From assembly GCA_037783415.1 (NCBI GenBank), contig JAZGTN010000047.1, forward strand, positions 3,658,001 through 3,722,000: 64,000 nt of DNA, written 5' to 3'. Below are positions 54,065 through 64,000 of this stretch, piece after piece (positions within the stretch are counted from its first letter, which is position 1; the number at the start of each line of letters is the position of its first letter). The position numbers and the translations under genes were made by a program. This DNA comes from Leptasterias polaris (Eukaryota; Echinodermata; Asteroidea; Forcipulatida; Asteriidae). The notes under the pieces are model-generated. The model made no database searches. It was not told the origin of the DNA and saw only the letters and a program-made list of their open reading frames with translations.

Positions 54065-55597
54065 ATAAGGCATATTCTTCAAAATATGGACCATTTTACA
54101 ACCTCAAATGTCATTTTTCTAAAAAATCTTTTTGACCTTGAAAGATATTTTAAATAATTGTACACATATTTAAGTTTACCAAAATGTTCATGTAAGGATA
54201 GTTCAGTTAGTTTTCATCTTGCAGTGGTCATTTTCAAAAGTAGAGTCTCCAGCAGTGAAACATGTGGTTATTTATATTTAGTTCAAAGATAGCACAAGTA
54301 AAGCACAAGGAACATTCATTCTTTTCTATGGTGAGGCCCAACTGATGTAGTTTCAAATAAAAATTAACAAATAAAAACTCAACAAAACATCACACACAGA
54401 AAATATAAGCCTGACAGAAGAGAGCATATAATTGACGGAAAAACTAAGCAAATATTGTCTGTTATTAATTTATTTCTGGCACAACACTACCGTAATTTCT
54501 CTGAAATATTTGCAGCCTCTCATACCTAAAATCTAAAATTGTCAAGCTTCCATAATTTTTTTTGTGCCTAAAAACACGCAGTTTTGAACGTCATTTTTGA
54601 CGAAAAAAATGACGTTTGAGAAAAAAAATGACGGAATTTGCATGACGTTCGAGAAAATTGACGGAATTTATTGCAAATGACGTTCGGGACTTTATTACCT
54701 TCGCGCAATCCACATCAAGCGTACTTGAACATAAGTTGATTTAGTTTCCAAAAACTAGCATTCGGAAGGAAGTATTTCCGTTGTTAATCATCTCAGATAC
54801 ATTTTGGTTTTTCATCTGGAGCTGTCCGATGGATTCTCGAACGTCAGTAAGTATGAGCGTGATTTAATTGACGGATTTATTTTGCACATGTATTAACAGA
54901 AAACAAAACATGTGTGAGTCGAACTTACCCCCTCTGTTGACTTAACTGGCCTAACTGCAATTGAGGACAATAGAGGGGGTAAGTCAAGTCAAGGGTTAAT
55001 TTACAGGCCGATCGGTAAGTTCTCAAACGTCACGTAAAAAAATTGACGGACGCTGAAAAAATGTCGGCGCTGCAAATTTGAAAAAGGGATTACTCTTATT
55101 GTTGACCAGGTATCGTAGTAGTCATTGTTTCAAAATAATAATTTAAACGTGTTCTCATCATATTTGTTTCGAATTTATTGAATGTTTGAAACTTTGGTTA
55201 ATGGACATGTTTTTTATTGTTGAAATTTGTTGAAGTTTTTTTCAATTGTCAGATTTTTTTTTTCTCTTGCTGTTAAAGTATTTGGCATCAGCCCCCACAA
55301 CCTGAGCATGCAAAAGAAAATATGTACCTCAGCAAATATAAAAATGTGATCATTTAAATACCTCTACATCTATAGTGGTAGTTGAAGTCCGTCAAAAATG
55401 CCGACGTTCGAGACTCCAAACCTTTTACCTCGATTTAGTTGAAAGACATCAGTTGTCAATATTGTGTATGATAACATGTCAGGTACCTCGTAGTTAATTA
55501 CACTATATAAAAATAAAAATTAGCTTTCACTTATGAAAATATAAGGGTCAAATTTTCAGGCTTGCAAATGGTGCATATTTTGAAGAATATGCCATAA
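54065..55597. mobile_element. TIR-bounded element (~1.5 kb), non-coding
   Basis: GGCATATTCTTCAAAATATG (54069) pairs with CATATTTTGAAGAATATGCC at the right end (55576-55595). The interior has clusters of TGACG/CGTCA (54580-54690, 54840-54880, 55015-55060, 55385-55405) and a smaller hairpin (CTTACCCCCTCT/AGAGGGGGTAAG, 54927-54986). No transposase. Confidence 0.72.
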
Positions 55598-57002
55598 ATA
55601 CTATTGTGATTGATTGCCATTGGTATTATTTATCAATCTTACTCTACAGTCAAGTCCAAACATCCTGAACACACACAGTGCGTATAATTAGATTGTCACT
55701 CTTCAGTAGTTTGACATTGGACATGGCTATAAATTACTTGATAGTTCATAATGTGCCCTTTGTGTGTGATACTGAAATACACTCTGGTGTATTGTTACAT
55801 TCCCGTACTGCTGGGAAAAGTAAATCCGCAATTTCTCTATGCCTCAATGTGACGCCTTATTTTGACATGATTGTCCCTCAGTGAAGGGCGCCCTCTATGA
55901 GGGAATTTTACGTTTCTACTGGAAATGTTTCTAAGTCTGATATTTTGTTCCTTTGAGGGCAAGCAGTTTTAAATTGTTTAAGGGCATTTGTCCATAAGGG
56001 AAATGTACTGGACTGGACAATTTGAATGTGCACCGACATGACCAAGGCAGTGAACTCTGTTGCCTTTGTGAAGTTATGGCAGGCTGTGTTTGGAGGGGCA
56101 CCAAGGCGGTGACAAGGGGCATGGAGGCAGTTGCCTCTGAGTGTTGCCTTTGTGAAGTATAATGACTGCATCTCTAAGGGCCATTCAGAATAGTCAATGT
56201 TAAATAATATGATTTTTTGTTTTGTTTTGAAAATTTGGGTGGGTGGGTCAAAAGAAATAACTGAAAATCGAAATTCAATTTTTATAAATAAAAAAGTTTA
56301 CAAATTCACAAACGGAAAGAAAAAGTACCCAGTTGGCCAAGATCGTCAATTTCATTCCTGATTAAACTACAAAGTTGTTTGTTTAAGCCAGAAAACGCCA
56401 GTGAAAACTACTGATGTTGGAGACCTTTGATCTATAACATCTGGTTCATTTTAGGCATTACTTTGTTCTTCAGTTTATAGATTGTGTTATGAAGCCAACC
56501 AGTATTTAAAAATCGAAATTTGGGGTGGGTTCAAAACAATTTAAAAAAAAAAAAATTGAAAATCTAGCAGTAACCAGGGGCATGGAGGACACTTGCCTCC
56601 GCTCCCTCTAGGAATAGGTTTAGCGATGTGTATTTCACAAAACATGGTTGGAGTCGAAGTTGTTTACACATCTCCATGACGACTTTTTCTTTCTTTAATA
56701 ATGGAACATTACTCCCAGCAATTACTGAGCAGTTTTTTGGTGTTGAAGTTTTCGCCTCACTGCGTAATTTCTCCATCAGTGCATCCCTGATCCATATCAC
56801 CATGGATACCAAAGTACTAGATGTGATGATCACTGAAGTAAACATAACGTGTTAAGTATCGCTATGGCAACATCATAACAAGACGAGGGGAGGAATAACA
56901 GACCGATTATCGTAAGCTGATGTGGGCCATCCATTATAAATAGAATCTTCCTCAATATCATAGTGCTAGTATCATATTGCTTTATAACATGGTGCTTAAG
57001 TG

Positions 57003-57333
57003 CAACATTGGTAATTGTCAAAGACCTGTATCCACACTTGATGTGACCCAACATATATGAAATAACAAACCTGTGAAAGTTTAAGCTCAATCGGTCTTCG
57101 GAGTCATGAGAAAACAGTGAACAACCCCCTTATATGTTTTAACTTTTTTTCAAACATCGGATTTTATCCTGCGTGATAAAGACTCATTTCCTAAAAACTA
57201 TTGCATTTGAAGCAAAACTGTTTCAAGGGAAGTTTTCCGCCATGACCATCTTTATACAATGTAAGTTATGTGCAAATCTGTGAACATTTATATTTTCAAT
57301 CTTACCAATGTTGTACACACCCTTTAAATATCG
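57003..57333 (-). mobile_element. R5 TIR element, copy 2
   Basis: The left end is GCAACATTGGTAATTGTCAA and the right end CTTACCAATGTTGTACACAC; CAATCGGTCTTCGGAGTCAT and TGTGCAAATCTGTGAACATT match the 15-kb copy in reverse orientation. It is about 140 bp shorter. Confidence 0.8.
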
Positions 57334-59634
57334 GTGTAAGGGTAAAAATTGAAACAATATTTTTTACTCAAGATGTAATTATTATAACCACCAATATCTG
57401 AAGATGGGTAAACAGCCAATTTATAATTGTGATTGTTTCCTCATGTTGTCTTTTCTTTTTTTGCGTAGAAGATACATTGTATGTTAACTTGAAAATACAT
57501 GATGATTGATTTTGTAAGAAAAAGATCAAATCCCATGCCCTAGTTTTCGATTAACATGCCTTTAAAACAACTCAAGAATGTTTTTGTCTAATTCGTTGGG
57601 CACATATTCGTGAGAACAACAATTGATTGGGGTTATTTTTCTCAGTGATTTTTTTGTACATTCACACAGCTTATTTCAATTGTGGCTATCAAAATAATCA
57701 ACAGTAGTATATATTCATGGAGGCTTCAAATGCTAATTTCTTGACTCTGCTTGGTTGAAATGCATCCCCACCCCCATGCATTATAAAAACAACCCAGCAC
57801 AAAAAATAGTTTTGAAGCGCCCAGGGCTTGCCTGTGAAAATAATGGAAGTCATGAAAGGGCATTTTCCACACCAATAATCTGGCAACAGCTGGTCATCAT
57901 CTTTGGGCAGATGATATTACACAACAGTTTGTGTGGACATTGTAAGAATGAAAGTTTATCATGTACGATTAAGCTGGAGGTACTATAGACAATCAAGACA
58001 ATATTGTGATATACACTGAACAGCTGGAAAGCTCACATTTGAGAAACAATGCAGTCAAGGCTCTAATTTCAAGAAAATCTCCACAGGTCTAGCTCAGCAC
58101 TGTCACTGGACTAGAAATATATTTCACAAGAATTTAAAACATTTCTTCTTTTTTGTGCTATCTAACGAACTTTGCAGGTTTGGGAACAGCTTTGAAGTCA
58201 ACATTTACATGTTTTAAGAAAATCTTTAAAAGCAATCTTGTTTTGAAAAACAGTAGACTGCAGGACTCAGTTTTTAGGTTAAAACTGTTCAGTTTTTAGG
58301 TTAAAACTAAGTTATGTAACTGCCTTAGGCTTGTCCTAATTGGTGCTATGTTTGTAAACATCCCCCTTACTTTGCCCAATAGCAAAGCAGAAAGCCCAAA
58401 GCAAAGTTTATATTTTGCTAAAACAGAAGTGCTTAGCAACTTTTCATGACACAAACAACCACCATGCCTTTGTTGTGTGGACAAATTCACTTAGATTTAT
58501 GTTGGGTGCCCATTTACATTATTTTTTAACAGTGAACACAAGAGATATTGAGTTAAAGGTATGTTTGGTTGAAACTACAAAGGAACATTTTAAATATAAC
58601 AATGTCATTCATTTCTTTGGTCGCAAAGTTGCTGAAGAATAAATTTGTTGATCCACTCGCGCTTGTGGAATAGATTACAGTGTGTTCATAAAGCGATAAA
58701 AACTTCTCAACGCAAGTGTTTTTCGCCGGCAACGCGGCGAAGAATTGATTAGAGTTTCAGCCGAGTCCAAATCAGTCATTCCACATATGTGGCCGCCAAT
58801 GTAATTACTTGGCCTCGAGGCAGGGCCCCTTTTTTTATTTTTATAGTTGAGGAATCGTTGAAGACATTCGTTGGGCGTACCAATCGGTGACATAATTATC
58901 CAACCGAAGGATGGCTGGCATTGCAATGATTGGCACAATGTCTTACGGGTTGTCCTTTCTATGGCGTAGAAATCTCAAGGGCGTCTCGTTAAATTGTGGA
59001 GAAACCGTACGGTTGCTGAGATATGGAGGTATCATTGCTATCTGAATAATCAATGGGTTAAGTGTGAATTCAACTTTCCATAGGTTGGGTTTCTCATCAA
59101 GGCCTGACAAATATATATTTTTGTTTACTGTAAAAATTGTTAAAAGATGTTCAATATATTATTGAAAGGTTTCCAGACCAACTGCATACATTACCAGAAA
59201 TCAAGACATAACTAAATTATTTTATCAGATCTAATTGCATAAAAGTGTAAAAGATAATGTCAAGTCCCCATCTCGCTTGTTTTCATATATATATATATAT
59301 TTTTCATTATGTTAAATAATGTAGGTCTCGACGCACTTGTACAAAATTTTTCTTTAAACAAATTGTTTCTTATCTGCTGACCGTCTTTTTTCCCCCAGCA
59401 TACACAAACCTATTTTTTTGTTAGGCCTAATTAGCCTCAGCTAAGGCATCTTTTGAAGAAGATAAATGTGATCACAAGTTTTGAAAGAAGTATAGTGTAA
59501 GAGTTTTCTACACCAATTAGGCTGCAGCCATCTTTGTCTGGTTCCCTGTTTGCAGGATACTGACTCTCATAATAATAAAATGGGACCAGACTAGTCTGCC
59601 CTCTCGAGCCTCGGTTTGGTTTTCATTGTATTAA

Positions 59635-59802
59635 TTTAGAGCTGCTTGAGCAGAAAATATTGCTTAAAATATTTATGCTTAGCAAAAATGAGCAGGATAC
59701 CAGTGACAGAGGGTAACATGTGATGTGGTATTTTGGCTGGTAACCTTATTCTGGTAAGCATTTAACTTTGTTGTGCTTAGCTACTTTTTGAATATTGGGC
59801 CC
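59635..59802 (+). repeat. R1 dispersed repeat, complete copy
   Basis: TTAGAGCTGCTTGAGCAGAA, AGCAGGATACCAGTGACAGA, GGCTGGTAACCTTATTCTGG and TGTGCTTAGCTACTTTTTGA. Confidence 0.8.
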
Positions 59803-61452
59803 ATATTTCACATGTAGTATTTTCCTCCCCCATGTTTACACTGACTGACGAAACCTTTTGCAGTGTAAAACTACAGTATATGTAGCAAGTCACGTGAACA
59901 TCCAGTCAAAAAAAGAAATCATGAACTTGTACCAGAACAATTTTACTACTAGGTAAAGGAAACCCTCCTCCATGAAGAACTGGCAGAATTAATAGTGTGC
60001 ACTATTCTTGTACACTTATCCCTAAACGCAAAGTTGTGCTACATGTGTAGGCCAGTGCTCCACATGTGTGTACTTGGCACTGTATTGAGTGACCATGCAG
60101 TGCTCATAACCTAAATGAACATGTGCACGACAAGTGCATTGCACTGCACTGTGTGGGACTGCCTGCCTTGTGAGTGATGAACTGTGGACAGGCTGTGCAC
60201 AACACGCTGGCGGTGAATGCTGCAGGGCTACTACACAGTTCTTCCTTCTGACCTACGTACGTATGCAGTTAATCTACACTGACTACTCATCATTGTCATG
60301 TACAACACTACATGAGATGTTGACATTATGATGGGCTGTGTGCGGTAGTGGGAAGATGGCATGGAATCAACGGATGTCAACAGAGTAGAAAGCCATTCTT
60401 GTCTATTGGGGACTTCTTCAAGAATAGCGGAGGGAGTTTGTGTTGGGGGATTCAATGAAGCATGTCTTCTACGTGTATCTGAGATGTTTTGTATTGCATC
60501 TTGTCAATGATGGTGTTGAAGATTAACCCATTGATTTGGAAACATCTCATTTCGGACTTGAATGGTATTCATTTGGGAAAACATCTCTTTTCATACTTGA
60601 ATGGGATTCTCTCTCGAGCTGTGTCTTGAGTAAACCAACCTTGAATGGAGACTACAGTGCAATATATATATAGCTCCCACTACACTCTACATTACACTAT
60701 TGACTAGTTTCAACAGTTCTCAATAGTTCAGCCTTGTGCAAGAGGCTATGTGAATTCCATTTTAGGCAATGATTTCCTGTGAATCACATAGAGGAGAAAA
60801 ACAGATGAGGTCATGTGATATGATCCACAAGGTCATGTGACCCGCTTGACTCCCCCTCCCCTTTAGCGACAGTGACAAATACACAGTGAGCCTGACAAGG
60901 CTCTCATATCGCAGATAGCACCTTTGCAACCTGTTTGCCAGTTAAACCCTTTTGTATGTTGTTGACTTGTGTTTTGATGGGTTGCCATGGAAATTTCATC
61001 GAGTTAAAAAGCATCGCCATAGAAACTGGTGAATGAGGAATCTCAACGGAGTTCAAATTACTGTTGATGAAAATGCATTAAGTGTTTACTTTCTTTCCTC
61101 ACCGTTGTCTTACGCTAAAGACACACTTGGCGTCGGTTGAATTTCCACCTCCATGGATGTAATTTTGTGGTGCAGTTGACAAGTCTTTCTCAAAACCACA
61201 GAGAAGAAATTTACGTCTGGGAGATTGGTTTTCTTAGACTGTCGCTTCGGCTTTTTGTTTGGAAACATTCTTCTTGTAGTAGTAAAGTCTTGGGAGTCTC
61301 ACACACTTTCTGAACAACCTGAATTGTGAAGACATTGATACTTTTCAGCACACCACTCGAGAAGATCAAACTGTTTGTTTGTTGTCAACCTTATGGGAAG
61401 AGGAATTATTTATTTCACAAGTTTTAAGATGTTGACTTCTCAGTGTGAACAG

Positions 61453-61821
61453 GCTTGTCCAGGGAGAACGATTTAAGTCGCGCACCCGTCTCCGATGTTG
61501 TCCTTTCAACCACCCCAACTTTCCAGAACTCTCTCGTCCATCCAGCTAAGCATCGCCACGCAGACCCCGCCCGTAATCCAACCCTCATCCCAGATCACCA
61601 GAACCCGCTCTGCCAACCCGCGCTTGACACACAACCGAAAAACCTCGGCCAATTCGTCGACCAGTTCGGCACCAAGCTTCGGATGTCGATCGTTGACGCT
61701 ACCGAGGAAGAGAGTTGGTTCCTCGAGATCAGCGAAGACAGGACGGCGGACCCCATGTCATACCCTGCCGCAGAATGGCAAGGAAGCAGAACGACTTCTA
61801 TCAAGCATTCTGTCAATGTGG
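61453..61821 (+). CDS. Candidate coding exon of unidentified protein
   Basis: About 120 codons are open with strong third-position C/G preference, in a neighbourhood that is AT-rich. The in-frame stop at 61446-61448 means that the acceptor lies at AACAG (61452) or TCCAG (61462). The donor could be GTGGGT at 61818 or GTAACA at 61822. The N-terminal half is Pro/His/Asn-rich and probably disordered; the second half (FVDQFGTKLRMSIVDATEEE, SWFLEISED, AAEWQGSRTTSIKH) looks folded. I do not recognise the family. It could belong to the plus-strand gene that starts at 38967, which is speculation. Confidence 0.45.
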
Positions 61822-62817
61822 GTAACAATTATCCTTTTTATCCCCTCCCCCTCCCTCCTACATCTTTTGTAAGTTGAAATGTTTTTATGGAAGGGGGACC
61901 TTTTTACCAATTCTTGGAGTCGAAATCTAACTTTTTTTAAAATTCTGTCTCCTGGCCAGAGGCCTTGTTTTTCTAGACATTCAAGTCTTGCAACTTCTCG
62001 ACTAACTGATCCCCTGTCTTAATCCTTTAAGATTTTGACAGGCAACCGCATTCGTTTTGACTGGCTTCGTACATGTAGTGCGAGTTAATATAGCTTACAT
62101 GTACATATGCAAAACCTGTGACACATTGCATCCTGATGATTGTCTATGTTATGATAGCATTTATGCGCTTGAAATTGTATCCTGTAGGAGATAGCTGGTA
62201 TTTGTGTTGAACTATTGAATGTCCAATGAATTGAAGATGCCAAGCAAAAGGTCAAAGGTACGTCCATCGATTGCTGGTTGGGCATGATGGATAAGAAGGC
62301 TAGTATTGGCGTCATTCATGAGCTTTGAAGTGATGGCGTTAGATGCTTTGGGGCGAGTGAAATTCACAGTATTCATAAACGTAAACCATTATTAAATGTT
62401 ATAACAAACTCAGGACCACTGTATAAGATGGAAATTTCACAGATGTTTTTTTGTTTTTTTTGAAAACTAGACGATTGGAATAACTTTCACAAAAAAACAA
62501 TGGTGTCTCCAAGGTTTATCTAATATTATTATTATTATTATTATTACTATCAAGCAAAAAACATTCTGAGGACTATTTTTCAATTTACCAAGCTTTGGCC
62601 GAACTTACAACAAATTTGGTCTAGAATGCCCAACAGTTTTAAAGTATTTTGTTCTATAAAATCATATCATTTGTTGCAGTCTGCATTGATCATCTAAGTC
62701 ATAGCCTAACTTCAATGTCAAATTAAATGAATAGGTTTGATTACAGTTCCCGGAACACTATGATCAAAGTTTCTCTTTTGAATTTTTTCTTTTTAGTTTA
62801 ACATCAATATTTTACAG

Positions 62818-62917
62818 ATATTTAGGGCTTCTCGGAAAAAAGCACTTCTTCCATATTGATTTATAGATTTATAAATCAATAAGGAGGAAGTGCTTTTTTC
62901 CGAGAAGCCCTAAATAT
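62818..62917. repeat. Near-perfect hairpin, 48-bp arms, 4-base loop
   Basis: Arms 62818-62865 and 62870-62917 pair with two mismatches (TTTAGGGCTTCTCGGAAAAA... and complement). The very small loop and high identity suggest a recent fold-back insertion. Confidence 0.93.
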
Positions 62918-63884
62918 AGTTTTATAAACACTCTGTGTTTACTTTTAACAATCAATATCTCCTTTCCCCGTTCACGTACTTTCGTCAGGTAATTTTTATG
63001 ACAAATGAACGTCAGTAGAAGATCACATAATATTTCACCTCCTGAGGTTGTTTCTTAGCCTTGTTGATGTCGTTTTTACAACGTCCTTTTAGTGTAAATT
63101 TGTTTTTACGCCATAGTCCAAGACAATAAATGACCACCCCGACCCTTGCTTCAGACGCTTCTTAGATCAAAGTCTGACTGAGTCTACAAGTTACTCATTG
63201 CCAGATATATATATATTTTTTAATACAGTCTGGGAGGTGCATGACACAGGGATGACAAATTGTACCCTTTTATCTAAATTTGTACATACTGTTTATACTC
63301 ACATAGTGAAAAAAATAGCTGATACATTTTTAGATTAATAAATCACGCTCTTTGGTTAACTTCTTCTACACTCTGGATATTGTTCCTAAAAAGCTTCTTG
63401 CAATCTCTAACTTCAGGGGTTATCAAAAGGTCTAAATGCCTTTCAGACCTTTGTACAAGCACAGAGCCTCACCCCTGCAAACATACCGCCTTAAACTGTT
63501 AATGTACATTTTTAAAATCTTCCTTTTTTTGTGTTCTTTTTTCAAAATAGTAGTTGATGGCCTTAAGTTTTGAGCCTTTAGCGGAGACTTTCTGGAAGAG
63601 AGAGTGAGAGCTTGGGGCTTACAGACCATATGTTTGCATGCTTTACTGTACAGGGTGCCCTTAGCCCTGGCATATTGTATATTAATGACATACATGTACA
63701 TGTAATGGAAAGACCACTCACTGTTCTTACCTGCATTGTTTGTGTTGCCATTATGCAACACTGAAGGACACTTGATTGTTTTCTCAATGCTCTGAGTCTG
63801 AGCTAGGCCTTCACGCTGATCTACATTTAGTATGTGATTGATACTTGAATAAAAGTATCTACATGTAGTTGCAAAAAAATATTG

Positions 63885-64000
63885 TTTAACAGTTTTCTGC
63901 TAAGCAAAAATGAGCAGTATACCAGTCATAAGTGGTGTATGTGACAAAGTGTTTTTAGCTGGTAACCTTATTCTAGTAACTGTTGTTCTTCGGAGCTACT
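63885..64000 (+). repeat. R1 dispersed repeat, cut by window end
   Basis: TTTCTGCTAAGCAAAAATGA, AGCAGTATACCAGTCATAAG and GCTGGTAACCTTATTCTAGT match R1. Confidence 0.75.

Larger units (their letters stand above)
41004..61452. other. 20-kb stretch without supported exons
   Basis: Open frames here are short, lack splice context and have no recognised family. It may be a long intron of the candidate gene starting at 38967, which I cannot confirm. Repeats within it are listed separately. Homopolymer tracts occur at 48908-48922, 51942-51960 (19 C) and 52460-52470 (G). Confidence 0.5.
61822..64000. other. Non-coding right end of the window
   Basis: An (ATT)n run lies at 62526-62547, the hairpin at 62818-62917 and an R1 copy at the edge. 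The open frame at 63432-63761 (-) has no supporting feature. Confidence 0.55.

Noticed and set aside
56564..56855. Paired 93- and 75-codon frames on opposite strands
   Set aside because: There is no recognised domain; it lies next to repeat ends of the GGAGGCA family and is probably part of a repeat or chance.
61495..61872. Alternative 125-codon frame in the 61.5-kb exon
   Set aside because: Third-position G/C preference favours the other frame; this one is Ser/Thr/Pro-rich by frame shift.

Overview
The window is animal nuclear DNA. Coding exons are short and separated by kilobase introns with consensus GT/AG ends, bulk DNA is AT-rich, and non-autonomous transposons, fold-back repeats and old retroelement fragments are dense. 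The conserved genes are metazoan. The repeats (dispersed families with AGCTGCTTAAGCAGAAA-type ends and TTTAAAGG...ATTACCAATnnTGT-type ends) resemble repeats I associate with echinoderms, most likely a sea star; the species assignment is inference only.

Layout. 1-2800: a decayed LINE (reverse transcriptase with two frameshifts) butted against a DIRS-like retroelement fragment. 3.4-4.2 kb: a terminal-inverted-repeat element nested in another repeat. 4466-10787: four phase-compatible exons (+) of a secreted-type protein with a coiled coil followed by a fibrinogen-related-like domain; its first intron holds a LINE 3' fragment, a 21-bp minisatellite and repeat copies in opposite orientation. 10.8-17.4 kb: intergenic, with a repeat carrying a histone-mRNA-like 3' stem-loop and several MITEs. 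17476-25846: a complete MARCH1/8-type membrane RING-CH E3 ligase (+, three exons, 313 aa). 25.9-32.9 kb: intergenic, tail-to-tail with the next gene. 32967-37155: a complete FUT10/FUT11-type fucosyltransferase (-, three exons, 522 aa); its intron 1 holds a cluster of hairpins and a large fold-back element sits about 250 bp upstream of its start codon. 38.8-41 kb: three in-frame candidate exons (+) of an unrecognised gene, arranged divergently from the fucosyltransferase. 41-61.4 kb: no supported exon, many repeats. 61.45-61.82 kb: a GC-rich, coding-like exon (+) of unknown identity. 61.8-64 kb: non-coding with a near-perfect 48-bp hairpin.

There is no operon logic. The MARCH-type ligase (trafficking of membrane proteins) and the FUT10/11 enzyme (secretory-pathway fucosylation) are ordinary animal housekeeping or cell-surface genes. 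The unusual content is in repeat architecture: nested insertions with readable target sites, hairpin islands, and a repeat combining a hammerhead-like core with a histone-type 3' end signal.
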